The notes: a model not told the origin generated them from the letters alone. Shown: positions 51,758-61,966, counted from the stretch's first letter. The stretch: DNA of 64,000 bases from Litoreibacter arenae DSM 19593 (GCF_000442275.2 NZ_KE557312.1:124001-188000), one strand, 5' to 3'. Numbers and translations: made by a program.

Positions 51758-52577
51758 CGGGCTGTCCGACATTCTGGCCGCGCGGTTCATGGATGCCCCT
51801 GACGTGCCAGAGGAATTGCAGGACAACGCTGTGTTGCGAAGAATCGCGGGGCGGGCGTCGTGTCGGGCGTTCCTGTCCGAGCCGGTTCCGTTGGAGGTGC
51901 TGAAAGCGCTGAGCGCTGTGGCGCTGTCGTCCCCGTCGAAAAGCGACCTGCAACAGCGCGACATCGTGATTGTCGAGGATGCGGAGGTGAAGGCGCGGCT
52001 GGTGGAGCTTGTGTCTGCGCAAGCTTGGATTGCGGGCGTGCCGTCTTTGGTGGTCATCTGCGCCAACAACTGCCGCCAGCGGCAGCTGCATGCGATGCAA
52101 GGGCTGGATTTCGCCAACGACCATCTGGACGCGTTTTTCAACGCCAGTGTTGATGCGGGGATCGCCTTGGCAAGCTTCGTCATCGCGGCGGAGGCGGCTG
52201 GCTTGGGCTGCTGTCCGATCAGCACCATCCGCAACCACGCGCAGGAGGCGAGCGAGTTGTTGGGCCTACCGGACCATGTGTTTCCGGTGGCGGCCTTGGC
52301 ATTGGGGTATCCTGCGAGCGAGGGGCCGATCAGCCCGCGATTGCCCTTGCGGGCGACGGTGCATGTGGACCGGTTCAGCGAAGACCGTGCGCGGGATGTG
52401 GAAGAATACGATGCCCACCGCGCGCAGGTGCAGCCCTACCGGACGCAGCGCAGTACGCCGCTTTATGGCAGCAGTGACGCTTACACGTGGTCGATGGACA
52501 AGGCCCGCCAGTATAGCCTGCCCGAGCGGGTGGACTTCGGGGCTTTCATCAAGGCCAAGGGCTTCAAGCTGGACTAG
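51750..52577 (+). CDS. nitroreductase-family FMN oxidoreductase
   Basis: 275 aa. Flavin-binding marks are RRIAGRASCRAFLSEPV near residue 30, LSSPSKSDLQQRDIVIV, and the region AEAAGLGCCPISTIRN. The family reduces nitro, quinone or enone compounds with NAD(P)H. The gene overlaps the GST by 8 bases and ends inside the convergent ThDP enzyme stop. The C-terminal extension (about 60 residues, PYRTQRSTPLYGSSDAYTW) is typical of one group in this family. The substrate is unknown. Confidence 0.86.
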   Translation: MTDGLSDILAARFMDAPDVPEELQDNAVLRRIAGRASCRAFLSEPVPLEVLKALSAVALSSPSKSDLQQRDIVIVEDAEVKARLVELVSAQAWIAGVPSLVVICANNCRQRQLHAMQGLDFANDHLDAFFNASVDAGIALASFVIAAEAAGLGCCPISTIRNHAQEASELLGLPDHVFPVAALALGYPASEGPISPRLPLRATVHVDRFSEDRARDVEEYDAHRAQVQPYRTQRSTPLYGSSDAYTWSMDKARQYSLPERVDFGAFIKAKGFKLD

Positions 52578-54175
52578 TGCGCCGCCCCGCTGGGGGCGGG
52601 CAGGCCCTCGATCTGGACGTTGACGCAGGCGGGTTTGCCGCTTTGCACCGCGCGGTCGAGGGCTGCGTCGAGGTCGGCCAAGTCCGTGACGTATTCGCCA
52701 TGCGCACCCAAGCCTTTCGCTGCCTCGTCGTAGCGCGCACCGCTGAGTTCGCAGCCGATCAGGCGGTCGGGGCCGTAGTCGCGCAGCTGGATTTGGTGCT
52801 CGGCGTTCCAGCGCTCGTCGTTGCCGATAACGACCACATAGGGGAGACCCACACGGGCGGCGGTCTCGAATTCGGCGAAGTGGAATCCCACGGTTCCGTC
52901 GCCCATCAGGGCGAACACAGTGGCGTCGGGGTGGGCGGCTTTGGCGCCGATCCCGTAGCACAGCCCGCCGCCGATAGCGCCGGAGATGCCGTTGGTGACG
53001 CGGAGATCGGCATTCGTGGCGGCTTGCGCCCATTGGCCGAACTCGCCGCCATCGCAGATCATCACCGAGTGCTCGGCCTTGTCGATTTGCCGCTGCACGG
53101 CGGCGCAAAGCTGGGCGGGCGTGATCTTGCCGGACGGCACGGTGTCGCCCTCGCTGAAGCTGCGAGCGGCGATATGGGTTGCGACCTCTTTGCGCCAAGC
53201 GTCATGGCCGCCTTGGCCCGCGCTGACAAGCGCGTCAATGCTATCCCGCGGATCGGCGGCGAAGCAGGCTTGAAGGCGGGTGCCAAGGTTTCGGTGGGCG
53301 CGGTCGCGCTCGGTGGCGCAGGGTTGAACGACGATCCAGTCGCAGGCTGCGGCGACGACGTTTGTGCCGCCGAACCCCAGCGTGAAGTCGATGCGTTTGC
53401 CCAAGGTCACGATCAAATCGGCCTGCGCCAAGGCTTTGCCGACATTGCCCAAGGCTGGGTCTTTCAGCCCGCGCGGGCTTTCCATCGCGATCGCGGGCGC
53501 GCCCAACGCATCCTGCAACGCGGCGAGTTTGCCGCGGTTGCGCGTGTCATTCATGGAGGGGCCGCACAGGATCAGCGGGCGTTTCGCCTTGGCGATGGCC
53601 TGCGTGATGTTCTGGAGGTCGGCGTCGGACAGGGGCATCGGCTCTTTGCCGAGCGCCGAAGGGATCTCACCGCCCGTCGCATCTGCGTCGACCAGATCGA
53701 AGGGCAGGGCCATATGCACGGGGCCGGACCTGCCGGACAAAGCGATGCGCAAGGCGCGGGCGGTGTCGGTGCCGAAATCGGTGGCACGGGTCGGGCGGAA
53801 GGACAGCTTGGTGACGGGCGTGGTCATCGGCACTTGGTCGAGTTCCTGAAACGCGCCTCTGCCGTCTTGGCCAAGGGGCGAGTCGCCGGTGAGCAGCAGG
53901 ACGGGGGTTTCCGACTCGGACGCCGTGAACAGCGGTCCCAATGCGTTCGCAGCGCCCGCGCCAGCGGTGACCATGGCGACGCCGACGGTGCCGGTCAGCT
54001 GCGCGTAGGCCTCGGCCATGAACACCGCGGCGGCCTCGTGACGGGTGTGGGTGATCTCGATCCCTACATCAAAGCAGGCATCATAGACCGGCATGATCTG
54101 GTTGCCCGACAGCGAAAAGATGCGCGTGACGCCTGCTGCGGCCAGCGTTTTTACCAGAAGGTCTGCGCCTCTCAT
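52574..54175 (-). CDS. thiamine diphosphate-binding enzyme (decarboxylase/lyase of the acetolactate synthase family)
   Basis: 533 aa with the three domains of the family. Catalytic Glu is in THTRHEAAAVFMAEAYAQ. The ThDP/Mg motif is GDGTVGFHFAEFETAARVG followed by VVIGNDERWN. It could act as a decarboxylase or carboligase on a 2-keto acid. The start at 54175 has AAGGA before it, and the Met 31 codons upstream is less likely. It is divergent from the GlxA-type regulator at 54308, so it is that regulator's likely target. The closest activities (benzoylformate, sulfopyruvate or 2-hydroxyacyl-CoA) cannot be separated here. Confidence 0.88.
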   Translation of the reverse strand: MRGADLLVKTLAAAGVTRIFSLSGNQIMPVYDACFDVGIEITHTRHEAAAVFMAEAYAQLTGTVGVAMVTAGAGAANALGPLFTASESETPVLLLTGDSPLGQDGRGAFQELDQVPMTTPVTKLSFRPTRATDFGTDTARALRIALSGRSGPVHMALPFDLVDADATGGEIPSALGKEPMPLSDADLQNITQAIAKAKRPLILCGPSMNDTRNRGKLAALQDALGAPAIAMESPRGLKDPALGNVGKALAQADLIVTLGKRIDFTLGFGGTNVVAAACDWIVVQPCATERDRAHRNLGTRLQACFAADPRDSIDALVSAGQGGHDAWRKEVATHIAARSFSEGDTVPSGKITPAQLCAAVQRQIDKAEHSVMICDGGEFGQWAQAATNADLRVTNGISGAIGGGLCYGIGAKAAHPDATVFALMGDGTVGFHFAEFETAARVGLPYVVVIGNDERWNAEHQIQLRDYGPDRLIGCELSGARYDEAAKGLGAHGEYVTDLADLDAALDRAVQSGKPACVNVQIEGLPAPSGAAH

Positions 54176-54307
54176 ATATGTCGTCCTTGTGTGAAATGTC
54201 GTCGGGCCATCTGAGCCGATCTTGGCGTGGGCGTCCAGCGTGACAGTTGATGCCGAAGCCATTAGCACCCAAACTACAGTTTGAACCCGAGCCGCAGGAC
54301 ATTCTTT

Positions 54308-55330
54308 ATGGACCGAAAACCCGCTTCAACCGGCCCTGCGCCGCGCCGCGCCTTTGAGGTTTTCGTGGCGCGCGGGTTCTCGGCTTTGGAAGTCGCATCG
54401 GTTACCCACACACTGGCGGAGGCGAATGACACATTGGCCGAAGAGCGGTTTTCGTGGCGGTTTGTTTCGGACACACCTGGGCGGGTGCGGGGGGCAGGCG
54501 GGCTGACCGTGCGGGCGGAGCCTGCGATTGACGATTACGGCTTCTCGGACGTGATGATCGTGGTTGGCGGTCCGCATGGCGACAAGCCCGCGTGGCTTCG
54601 TCGCGCGCGGGCCATGCAGCGGCTGGGGCGGCCGGTTGTGCTGCTGTCGGACGCGGCGACAACCTATATCAAATCGACTACGTCCCCTGCGGGCGCTGTC
54701 ACAACACATTGGCGCGATATTTCGGCATTGCAGGAAAGCGGCTATCATCCCAACCTCAGCACGCGGTTCTCTGAGGTCAGCGACGGGATCATTACGGCGG
54801 CGGGGGCAGGGGCTACGGCGGAGCTGTTGATCGGGCTGATCGCCAGCGAGTTGTCGGCCCCCCAGATCGCCGAACTGGGCAACCGGCTGCTGCTGCACAC
54901 GATCCGCAAAAGCGATGCGGAGCAGCCGAAGGACATTGCCGACAATGAAGGTCTGTTCGACGTGCATGTGACGCAGGCTATCCGGTTGATGGAGGACACC
55001 ATCGCCGACCCGATGCCCATGGCGGAGCTGACCGCGCAGGTGGGGCTGTCGACCCGCCATCTGGAACGGGTGTTCCGCAAGGTGTTCGACGACAGTCCGG
55101 CGCGGTTCTACAAGAAGCTGCGGGCCAAGCGGGCGCGGACAATGATCGAGGAAACGCTGATGCCCATGGTCGAGATCGCCGTGGCGACGGGCTTCGGCTC
55201 GGTCAACACGCTGGCCAAGGCGGTAAAGGACGAATACGGCATGACGCCGTCCAAGATGCGGGCGCGGCGCAGGATCAACCTGCTGGCCTTTGACGACGAC
55301 AACAAACGGGATGCAAGCGGCGATGGCTAA
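54308..55330 (+). CDS. GlxA-type AraC-family transcriptional regulator
   Basis: 340 aa. The N-terminal DJ-1/PfpI-like domain (residues about 20-190) is followed by an AraC-type DNA-binding domain with MAELTAQVGLSTRHLERVF and EIAVATGFGSVNTLAKAVK. The nucleophile-elbow region of DJ-1 (AGAGATAELLIGLI) has no Cys, so it is regulatory rather than catalytic. Relatives control use of carnitine, glycine betaine and related acids. It is divergent from the ThDP enzyme gene. An upstream in-frame TTG is a weak alternative start. Confidence 0.88.
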   Translation: MDRKPASTGPAPRRAFEVFVARGFSALEVASVTHTLAEANDTLAEERFSWRFVSDTPGRVRGAGGLTVRAEPAIDDYGFSDVMIVVGGPHGDKPAWLRRARAMQRLGRPVVLLSDAATTYIKSTTSPAGAVTTHWRDISALQESGYHPNLSTRFSEVSDGIITAAGAGATAELLIGLIASELSAPQIAELGNRLLLHTIRKSDAEQPKDIADNEGLFDVHVTQAIRLMEDTIADPMPMAELTAQVGLSTRHLERVFRKVFDDSPARFYKKLRAKRARTMIEETLMPMVEIAVATGFGSVNTLAKAVKDEYGMTPSKMRARRRINLLAFDDDNKRDASGDG

Positions 55331-55399
55331 TGCGGCCTCTGGGCGCTTGCGGCCCCTGCGCCCCTCCGGTAAGCCATGCCGACGACAAATGGAGGCATC

Positions 55400-57187
55400 A
55401 TGGCGAAGGCACTAGGCAGCGAGGCAGAGCGCGAGAAGTCCAAGAAGATTGGTGCTCTAGCGTCCCTTTGGCCGTTCATGAAACCCTATCTGGGTCTGAT
55501 GATAGCCGCGTTAGCTGCGTTGACGCTGACGGCGTGTGTCTCGCTGCTGTTGCCCATGGCGGTGCGCCGCGTGGTCGACGGGTTTGGCACCGACGAGGCG
55601 GCGTTGCTGGACCAGTATTTCGGCGCGGCGCTGGCCGTGGCCGCGTTGCTGGCTGTCGGGACCGGCTTTCGCTACTACCTTGTGACCCGTCTGGGCGAGC
55701 GTGTGGTGGCCGACATCCGCCGCGCGGTGTTCGACAAGACCATCGGCATGGGCCCGGCCTTCTTCGAGCGGATCATGACCGGCGAGGTGCTGTCGCGCAT
55801 CACCACGGACACGACGTTGATCCTGTCGGTAATCGGCTCGTCGGTTTCCATCGCATTGCGCAACCTTCTGATCCTGATCGGGGGCATGGCGTTGATGCTG
55901 CTGACCTCGGCCAAGCTGACGATGATGGTGCTGCTGATCGTGCCTGCGGTCATCGTGCCGATTATCGTGCTGGGCCGCCGTTTGCGCGTGCTGTCGCGCG
56001 AGAACCAAGACCAGATCGCCGCTTCCTCAGGCAACGCGTCGGAGACGCTTCTGGCGGTGCAGACCGTGCAGGCGTTCACCAACGAGGCCCCGTCGCGGGC
56101 CAAATTTGCAGGCTTCACGGAGGCTGCATTCGAGGCGGCGCGCAAGCGGATCGGCACCCGTGCTGTGATGACGGTGATCGTGATTTTTCTGGTGTTTGCA
56201 GGCGTTGTCGGCGTGCTGTGGATGGGCGCGCGCGATGTGCGCGAGGGGATCATGACCGCTGGCGAGCTGGTGCAGTTCCTGATCTACGCCATTCTGGTGG
56301 CGGGCGGCGTGGCCGCCTTGTCCGAGATATGGGGCGAATTACAACGTGCTGCCGGAGCGACCGAGCGTCTGGTGGAGCTGCTGAACGCTGAGGATACGGT
56401 GAAGGACCCTGAAAGCGGCACTCAAGTGGGGCGTCTGACCGGTGCGGTGCAGTTCGACAATGTGAGCTTCCGCTACCCCGCGCGGCCTGACGTGGCGGCG
56501 CTGGATGGCGTCTCGCTGGATGTGACGCCAGGGGAAACCGTGGCACTGGTCGGGCCTTCGGGGGCCGGGAAGACAACGATCATACAGCTGTTGCTACGGT
56601 TCTATGACCCGACATCCGGCGCAATCCGGCTGGACGGGCATGACCTGCGCGACATGGCGCGGGCCGAGTTCCGCAAATCCATCGCGCTGGTGCCACAGGA
56701 TCCGGTGATCTTTGCCGCCTCCGCCCGCGAGAACATCCGTTTTGGCCGCCCTGACGCGACGGATGCCGAGGTGGAGGAGGCCGCGAAGGCCGCTGCAGCA
56801 CATGAATTCCTGAGTAAGCTACCGGACGGATACGACTCCTATGTGGGCGAGCGGGGCGTGATGCTGTCGGGCGGGCAGAAGCAGCGCATCGCCATTGCCC
56901 GGGCCATTCTGCGCGACGCGCCGATCCTGCTGCTGGACGAGGCGACCTCGGCGCTGGATGCCGAAAGCGAGGCATTGGTGCAGGAGGCGGTCGAGCGTCT
57001 GAGCCGCGACCGCACCACGCTGGTTGTGGCGCACCGTCTGGCGACGGTGAAGAAGGCCGACCGGATCGTTGTTTTCGAGGATGGCCGCATTGTGGCGACC
57101 GGCACCCATGACGCGCTGGTGGCGGAAGGCGGGCTTTACGCCCGTCTTGCCAATTTGCAGTTCACCGCTGGGATTGCGGCGGAATAA
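55400..57187 (+). CDS. ABC transporter, ATP-binding/permease (MsbA-like exporter)
   Basis: 595 aa with an N-terminal six-helix transmembrane domain (about 30-320) and a C-terminal ATPase. Walker A is GPSGAGKTT, the signature LSGGQKQRIAIARA, Walker B ILLLDEATSALD and the H-loop VAHRLAT. It exports a lipid or hydrophobic compound using ATP. GGAGG precedes the start by 5 bases. The single-gene layout implies a homodimer. The 24 bases upstream hold another in-frame Met. Confidence 0.93.
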   Translation: MAKALGSEAEREKSKKIGALASLWPFMKPYLGLMIAALAALTLTACVSLLLPMAVRRVVDGFGTDEAALLDQYFGAALAVAALLAVGTGFRYYLVTRLGERVVADIRRAVFDKTIGMGPAFFERIMTGEVLSRITTDTTLILSVIGSSVSIALRNLLILIGGMALMLLTSAKLTMMVLLIVPAVIVPIIVLGRRLRVLSRENQDQIAASSGNASETLLAVQTVQAFTNEAPSRAKFAGFTEAAFEAARKRIGTRAVMTVIVIFLVFAGVVGVLWMGARDVREGIMTAGELVQFLIYAILVAGGVAALSEIWGELQRAAGATERLVELLNAEDTVKDPESGTQVGRLTGAVQFDNVSFRYPARPDVAALDGVSLDVTPGETVALVGPSGAGKTTIIQLLLRFYDPTSGAIRLDGHDLRDMARAEFRKSIALVPQDPVIFAASARENIRFGRPDATDAEVEEAAKAAAAHEFLSKLPDGYDSYVGERGVMLSGGQKQRIAIARAILRDAPILLLDEATSALDAESEALVQEAVERLSRDRTTLVVAHRLATVKKADRIVVFEDGRIVATGTHDALVAEGGLYARLANLQFTAGIAAE

Positions 57188-57272
57188 TTCCCCGCAACTC
57201 CCGCCTTGCCAAACGATGCCGCTGGGATCATCGTTTGTGTCGATCTTTGGTTAATCAAAAGGAAGACACGAT

Positions 57273-57698
57273 ATGGGCCTTTGGAGCTTTGTAAAAGACG
57301 CCGGTAAATCGCTGTTCGGGGCTGCGGAAGCAGCGGAGCCGGATGCGGACACTTTGAAAAAGGAAATCTCGGATCTGGGGTTGGATGCGAGCGGGCTGGA
57401 TATTTCGGTCGAGGGCGACAAGGTCAAGGTGAAGGGCGACGCGGTCAGCCAGGAGGTCAAGGAAAAGATCATTCTGGCGGTGGGCAATGTCGAAGGCGTG
57501 GCCGAGGTCGAGGACGAAGTCTCCGGCGGCGATCCCGTTTTCCACACGGTCAAGAAGGGCGACACGCTTTGGGCCATTTCGGCCAAGACCCTTGGGAACG
57601 GCGCGCGGTATGAGGAGATCTTCGAGGCCAACAAGCCGATGTTGACCCATCCCGACAAAATCTACCCCGGTCAGGTGCTGCGTATTCCGCAGGATTGA
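57273..57698 (+). CDS. BON and LysM domain protein
   Basis: 141 aa, without an evident signal peptide. A BON-like domain spans about residues 25-85 (ISVEGDKVKVKGDAVSQEVK) and a C-terminal LysM domain spans about 90-140 (HTVKKGDTLWAISAKTLGNG and MLTHPDKIYPGQVLRIP). Similar proteins (YgaU/Kbp-like) bind potassium or peptidoglycan. The ABC gene lies 85 bases upstream. The hairpin at 57723-57749 lies just after its stop. Confidence 0.88.
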   Translation: MGLWSFVKDAGKSLFGAAEAAEPDADTLKKEISDLGLDASGLDISVEGDKVKVKGDAVSQEVKEKIILAVGNVEGVAEVEDEVSGGDPVFHTVKKGDTLWAISAKTLGNGARYEEIFEANKPMLTHPDKIYPGQVLRIPQD

Positions 57699-57722
57699 TA
57701 CCAGTCATCTGAACACATGCAA

Positions 57723-57749
57723 AAAGGGACGGCCATTGGCCGTCCCTTT
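57723..57749. terminator. intrinsic terminator hairpin
   Basis: AAAGGGACGGCC / GGCCGTCCCTTT, a 12-bp stem with a 3-base loop. The minus strand has a run of T after it (five) and the plus strand has three, so it can serve both the LysM gene and the convergent DUF481 gene. Confidence 0.82.
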
Positions 57750-57821
57750 CCGTTTGGCGTTCCGTTCGTGAAAGCGGCGAGGTGCAAGCCCCCAGCCCGA
57801 ACGGGGAGTCCACCAGCGGCC

Positions 57822-58682
57822 CTAGAAGCCCAGAACCAGTGACAGGCCGACGGTGTTGTCGGTCTTCTTGCGACCGATCGCAGGGTCGGAGTTGTAGTCG
57901 GTCCGGTATGACACGCGGGTTGCGAGCGTATCGGACATCTTGAAGTTCACGCCCAAATCGTTGGACACGACAGTGTTCGCCGAAGAGCCGAGGATGTCGG
58001 TGTCATTGGTCAGCGACATGGTGTCGGTCAGCTTCAGGTAGTAGCGCGACGATGCGATGAAGCCTGCTTCGGTTTCCGACACACCGGCGAAGTCTTTGGT
58101 GTAGCGGACGCCGGGGCCTGCTTGCACACGCCATGCTTGGGTCTCGTCGTTGATGACGCGGTAGCCGGGGCCAAAGCCGATGAAGGCGTCGGTTGCGTTA
58201 CCGGCAACGGGTGCGCCGCCTGGGGTGGCTGGTGCCGAGAAGCCGTCATATTCGTAGCGACCGATTGCGAACGCGTAGAATTTCGGCGTGAAGTAGCGGC
58301 TTGCCTCGTAGGTGGCGAAGAATTTTTCTTCGTTTTTCAGGCCGTTGGCTTCGCCATATTCCACCGCGAAACCGGCAGAGTGGTTCCAGTTGCCGATGCC
58401 ATAGGACAGGCGGCCAGCGCCGGACAGCTCTCCGGTGTCGGTGTTGCCGGACGCGCCGGATGCGGTCAGCGCGACAGAGCCGCGGAAGCCTTGGGCCACG
58501 CCATTCGGGCCGAAACGCTCGTCGTCGTCGCCACGGGCGATGTCTTCGTTGACGTCATCAGTGATGTCGTCGATCCGGTCGTCGAGTGCCTCGGTGCCGA
58601 CAAGTGCGCCTTGCGCGACTACGGGCGATGCAAGCATCAGGGCGACCAAAGATACGGAAGCCAATTTCAGAGTGTTTTTCAT
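57822..58682 (-). CDS. DUF481 family outer-membrane protein
   Basis: 286 aa with a signal peptide (MKNTLKLASVSLVALMLASPVVAQG). The mature protein has repeated amphipathic strands and ends in VGLSLVLGF, with the terminal Phe used for outer-membrane insertion, so it is probably a beta-barrel. The family role is not established. It is a single gene read toward the terminator at 57723-57749. Confidence 0.88.
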   Translation of the reverse strand: MKNTLKLASVSLVALMLASPVVAQGALVGTEALDDRIDDITDDVNEDIARGDDDERFGPNGVAQGFRGSVALTASGASGNTDTGELSGAGRLSYGIGNWNHSAGFAVEYGEANGLKNEEKFFATYEASRYFTPKFYAFAIGRYEYDGFSAPATPGGAPVAGNATDAFIGFGPGYRVINDETQAWRVQAGPGVRYTKDFAGVSETEAGFIASSRYYLKLTDTMSLTNDTDILGSSANTVVSNDLGVNFKMSDTLATRVSYRTDYNSDPAIGRKKTDNTVGLSLVLGF

Positions 58683-58834
58683 GGGACAATCCTTTCCCCA
58701 AAAAGGTGATCCGTCCTCCAGCGCTTTGGCGAAGGATCGGAAGCATCTCTGCTGAGGGGAGAATTAGGGCATTGCCTTCAATAAAGAAAATTCAAAATAA
58801 TCATATATAAAACGAGTTCTACAAATATATAGAG

Positions 58835-59752
58835 TCAAAGCGAGCTGATGGGATCATCATGGTGCGAAATATCATCCAATGCCGCCACCACCTCTTCCTG
58901 CTCATGGACCAGTTGATCGACAACCTGTTCGAGGATTTCCATCGCGCCGCCCCAGAGATCTTCGTCGATATCCTCACGCCAGACGACGTAAACGGGATAT
59001 GGAAAAACCGGCGCATCCGGCACCAGCCACAGATTGCCGGCGTCGATTTCGCGTTTGACATAGCGGGCAGGCTGATAGGCCGCGAGCCCGCGTCGCTTGA
59101 TGAAATCGGCGGTCAGTGCGCCAAGCCCGAAGGTGAGGCCCGTATTCGTCAGATGCGGCAGGGCGGCTGCGTGGGTGCGCATGAACTCCGGCCCCCAATC
59201 GACAAATACGTATCGGTCAGCCAGATCAAGGGTCGGGTCTTCGTAGCCCGCGACCAGGACCAGAGATTCCTCACTGATCTGGTGGGAGGCCAAGCCGGGC
59301 CTCAGCATCGGCGTGTATAGCAGTGCCGCCTGCAAGCCCCCCTCGCTGAGCGCGCGTGTCAACCGGTCGGGCATACCCAACTCGGCACGTATGTTGAGGT
59401 CCGGCATCGACGCGCGCAGACCGTCGATCCAGCGAAACCCCATGCGTGGCCAGAGCGAGTATTGCGCGCCTATGAAAAGACGGCGGGTAAAGCCCTCCGG
59501 CAAGGCGACCTGCTGGCGGGCCTCTTCCCAGACCCGCAGCAGCGAGATCGCATAGCGCTCGAATTCCAGACCTGCCTGCGTCAGTTCCGCCCCTGCCTTG
59601 GAGCGTGTAAACAAAGGTCGGCCCAGCAGGTCTTCGAGGCGTTGTATGCGCAGGGACACCGCTGACTGAGTGACGAACAAGCGCTCGGACGCGGCGACGA
59701 AAGAGCCTGTGGCGGCGACTTCAAGGAACGAGCGTATCAAGGTGATGTCCAT
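58835..59752 (-). CDS. LysR-family transcriptional regulator
   Basis: 305 aa. The helix-turn-helix is MDITLIRSFLEVAATGSFVAASERLFVTQSAVSLRIQRLE, and the effector domain starts near residue 90. The C-terminus is acidic (HEQEEVVAALDDISHHDDP). It is divergent from the acyl-CoA synthetase with a 214-base gap, so it likely controls that gene. The effector is unknown. Confidence 0.9.
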   Translation of the reverse strand: MDITLIRSFLEVAATGSFVAASERLFVTQSAVSLRIQRLEDLLGRPLFTRSKAGAELTQAGLEFERYAISLLRVWEEARQQVALPEGFTRRLFIGAQYSLWPRMGFRWIDGLRASMPDLNIRAELGMPDRLTRALSEGGLQAALLYTPMLRPGLASHQISEESLVLVAGYEDPTLDLADRYVFVDWGPEFMRTHAAALPHLTNTGLTFGLGALTADFIKRRGLAAYQPARYVKREIDAGNLWLVPDAPVFPYPVYVVWREDIDEDLWGGAMEILEQVVDQLVHEQEEVVAALDDISHHDDPISSL

Positions 59753-59966
59753 AGGGCCTCAGCAATAAGAGTAGTTCAGATCATGTGACGTTGATCCTAC
59801 TATATCTGATGTCAAACCGGCCGCTAGCACTGGGTCCCGAAGCCCGACGGACATGAAAAATCGCCTGTATCGTTGCGTCAGACTTGCGCAAATCCGCGTT
59901 TCCTCCCACCTTGAAATATGGGAGAACCAATAAGGGCCGGCTAACCGGCCCATCAGGGAGGAAACT

Positions 59967-61847
59967 ATGGGTAATTTCGCCACCAAGGCAGATCGCGACG
60001 CAATTGAGGCCGAGAGCGCTTGGGACGACCGCGCGTTGCCGCGGACGATGTATCAGTTTTTGACATCGACGAAGGATAAATTCGGCGAACGGAACGCGTT
60101 TTCCTATCAGTTGACCTCCGGTGCGACCGATAAGAACGAGACGCTGACATGGAACGAATTACACGGCCGGTGCTGTCAGGCCGCAAATTTGTTCCGGTCG
60201 CTGGGTGTTGGTGAGACGGACGTCGTTGCCTTCGTGCTGCCCAACGCGACCGAGACCGCCTACACGCTTTTGGGCGGCTCCATCGCGGGGATCGTGAACC
60301 CGATCAACCCCCTGTTGGAACCCGAGCAGATCAGCGCCATCCTGCGGGAGACCAACGCAAAGGTGGTGGTGACGCTCAAGGCCTTCCCGAAGACGGATCT
60401 GGCACAGAAAGTGGCCGAAGCGGTGGGCCATGCGCCGAACGTCAAACACGTTTTGGAAGTTGACCTGCTGCGCTATCTGACGGGATTGAAGAAATTCATC
60501 GTGCCGTTCATCCGCCCGAAGGTGAATGCTATGCATCATGCCAAGGTTCTGGATTTCTATGCTGAACTGAACAAGCAGCCCCGCGAGTTGGTGTTCGAGG
60601 ACAGCAAGGGCGACCGTGTGGCGTTCTACTTCCACACCGGCGGTACGACCGGCATGCCCAAAGTGGCGCAGCACAAGTATTCCGGCGTCGTCTATAACGG
60701 CTGGCTGGGGCGCAAGCTGCTGTTCACCGAGAAAGACGTGCTGATGTGCCCGTTGCCGCTGTTCCACGTTTTCGCGTCGCATGTGGTGCTGATGTCGGTG
60801 ATCGCCTCCGGCTCGCACGTGATTTTCCCGACCCCGCAAGGCTATCGTGGCGACGGCGTGTTCGACAATTTCTGGAAGCTGATAGAGCGCTACAAGGTGA
60901 CCTTCATGATCACCGTGCCGACCGCCATATCGGCGCTGATGCAGCGGCCGGTCAATGCCGACATTTCCAGCTTGCAGATCGCGTTCTCCGGCTCTTCGCC
61001 ACTGCCGGTCGAGCTGTATAACCGTTTCGAGAAAGCCTGCGGTGTGACTATCGTCGAAGGATATGGACTGACCGAAGCCACCTGCCTGGTGTCAATCAAC
61101 CCGCCATCGGGCGAAAAGAAGGTCGGTTCAATCGGTATCCCGTTCCCCTACACGGATGTGACTATCCGGGCAGTGACGGATGGGACGGAATGTGGCGTGG
61201 ACGAGATAGGGGAAATTTGCGTCAGCAACCCCGGTGTCTATGTGGGAAATACGTACACAGAGGCCGACAAGAACGTCGATCTCTACTATGACGAACGCTT
61301 CTTGCGCACCGGCGATTTGGGGCGCCTGGACCCGGACGGCTATCTGTGGATCACGGGCCGCGCCAAGGATTTGATCATCCGCGGCGGCCACAACATTGAC
61401 CCCGCCGAGATCGAGGAGGCCCTTGCCGGCCACCCCGACGTGGCCTTCGCGGGCGCGATCGGGCAACCGGACGCGCATGCCGGTGAAATCCCGTGCGTCT
61501 ATGTGGAACTTGTCGATGGCGGCAAGGCGACGGTGGACGAGTTGATGACCTTCGCCAAGGAAAAGGTCCACGAGCGGGCGGCCCATCCCAGGTATATCGA
61601 ACTGATGGACGAGTTGCCGAAGACAGCCGTCGGCAAGATTTTCAAGCCGGAGCTGCGCAAGATGGCGATCACCCGCATTTACAACGAGGCGCTGAAGAAG
61701 GCCGATGTTGCGGCGGAAGTGGTCTCGGTTCTGGAGGATAAGAAACGCGGTCTCGTCGCCAAAGTCGCCAAACGCGGCGACGTTACGGAGGAGGCGGTGC
61801 AACACGTCCTCGGCTCGTTCACACGCCCTTGGGAATGGGTGGACTAA
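59967..61847 (+). CDS. acyl-CoA synthetase (AMP-forming)
   Basis: 626-aa adenylating enzyme that joins an acid to CoA through an acyl-AMP. The P-loop-like motif is FHTGGTTGMPKVAQH, the A5 motif GYGLTEATC, the A7 motif RTGDLGRLDPDG, and the catalytic Lys at A10 is in PKTAVGKIFKPELR. It probably activates a fatty or aryl acid for degradation. It is divergent from the LysR gene and ends at the hairpin at 61862-61896. GGGAGGAA precedes the ATG. The acid it uses is unknown. Confidence 0.92.
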   Translation: MGNFATKADRDAIEAESAWDDRALPRTMYQFLTSTKDKFGERNAFSYQLTSGATDKNETLTWNELHGRCCQAANLFRSLGVGETDVVAFVLPNATETAYTLLGGSIAGIVNPINPLLEPEQISAILRETNAKVVVTLKAFPKTDLAQKVAEAVGHAPNVKHVLEVDLLRYLTGLKKFIVPFIRPKVNAMHHAKVLDFYAELNKQPRELVFEDSKGDRVAFYFHTGGTTGMPKVAQHKYSGVVYNGWLGRKLLFTEKDVLMCPLPLFHVFASHVVLMSVIASGSHVIFPTPQGYRGDGVFDNFWKLIERYKVTFMITVPTAISALMQRPVNADISSLQIAFSGSSPLPVELYNRFEKACGVTIVEGYGLTEATCLVSINPPSGEKKVGSIGIPFPYTDVTIRAVTDGTECGVDEIGEICVSNPGVYVGNTYTEADKNVDLYYDERFLRTGDLGRLDPDGYLWITGRAKDLIIRGGHNIDPAEIEEALAGHPDVAFAGAIGQPDAHAGEIPCVYVELVDGGKATVDELMTFAKEKVHERAAHPRYIELMDELPKTAVGKIFKPELRKMAITRIYNEALKKADVAAEVVSVLEDKKRGLVAKVAKRGDVTEEAVQHVLGSFTRPWEWVD

Positions 61848-61861
61848 GCCACCTGTATTAC

Positions 61862-61896
61862 ACTGCCCCGCCTGCCTGATAGGTGGGGCAGTTTAA
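61862..61896 (+). terminator. intrinsic terminator after the acyl-CoA synthetase
   Basis: Stem ACTGCCCCGCCT / AGGTGGGGCAGT (12 bp, one G-T pair) with a 7-base loop, followed by TTTAAT. It lies 15 bases after the acyl-CoA synthetase stop. Confidence 0.8.
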
Positions 61897-61966
61897 TGGA
61901 TAGTTGGATAGCTCCAGCGTTCGCAAGCAAGCGGCTGAGAACTTCACAAGAGTCGTGTTCGGGAGA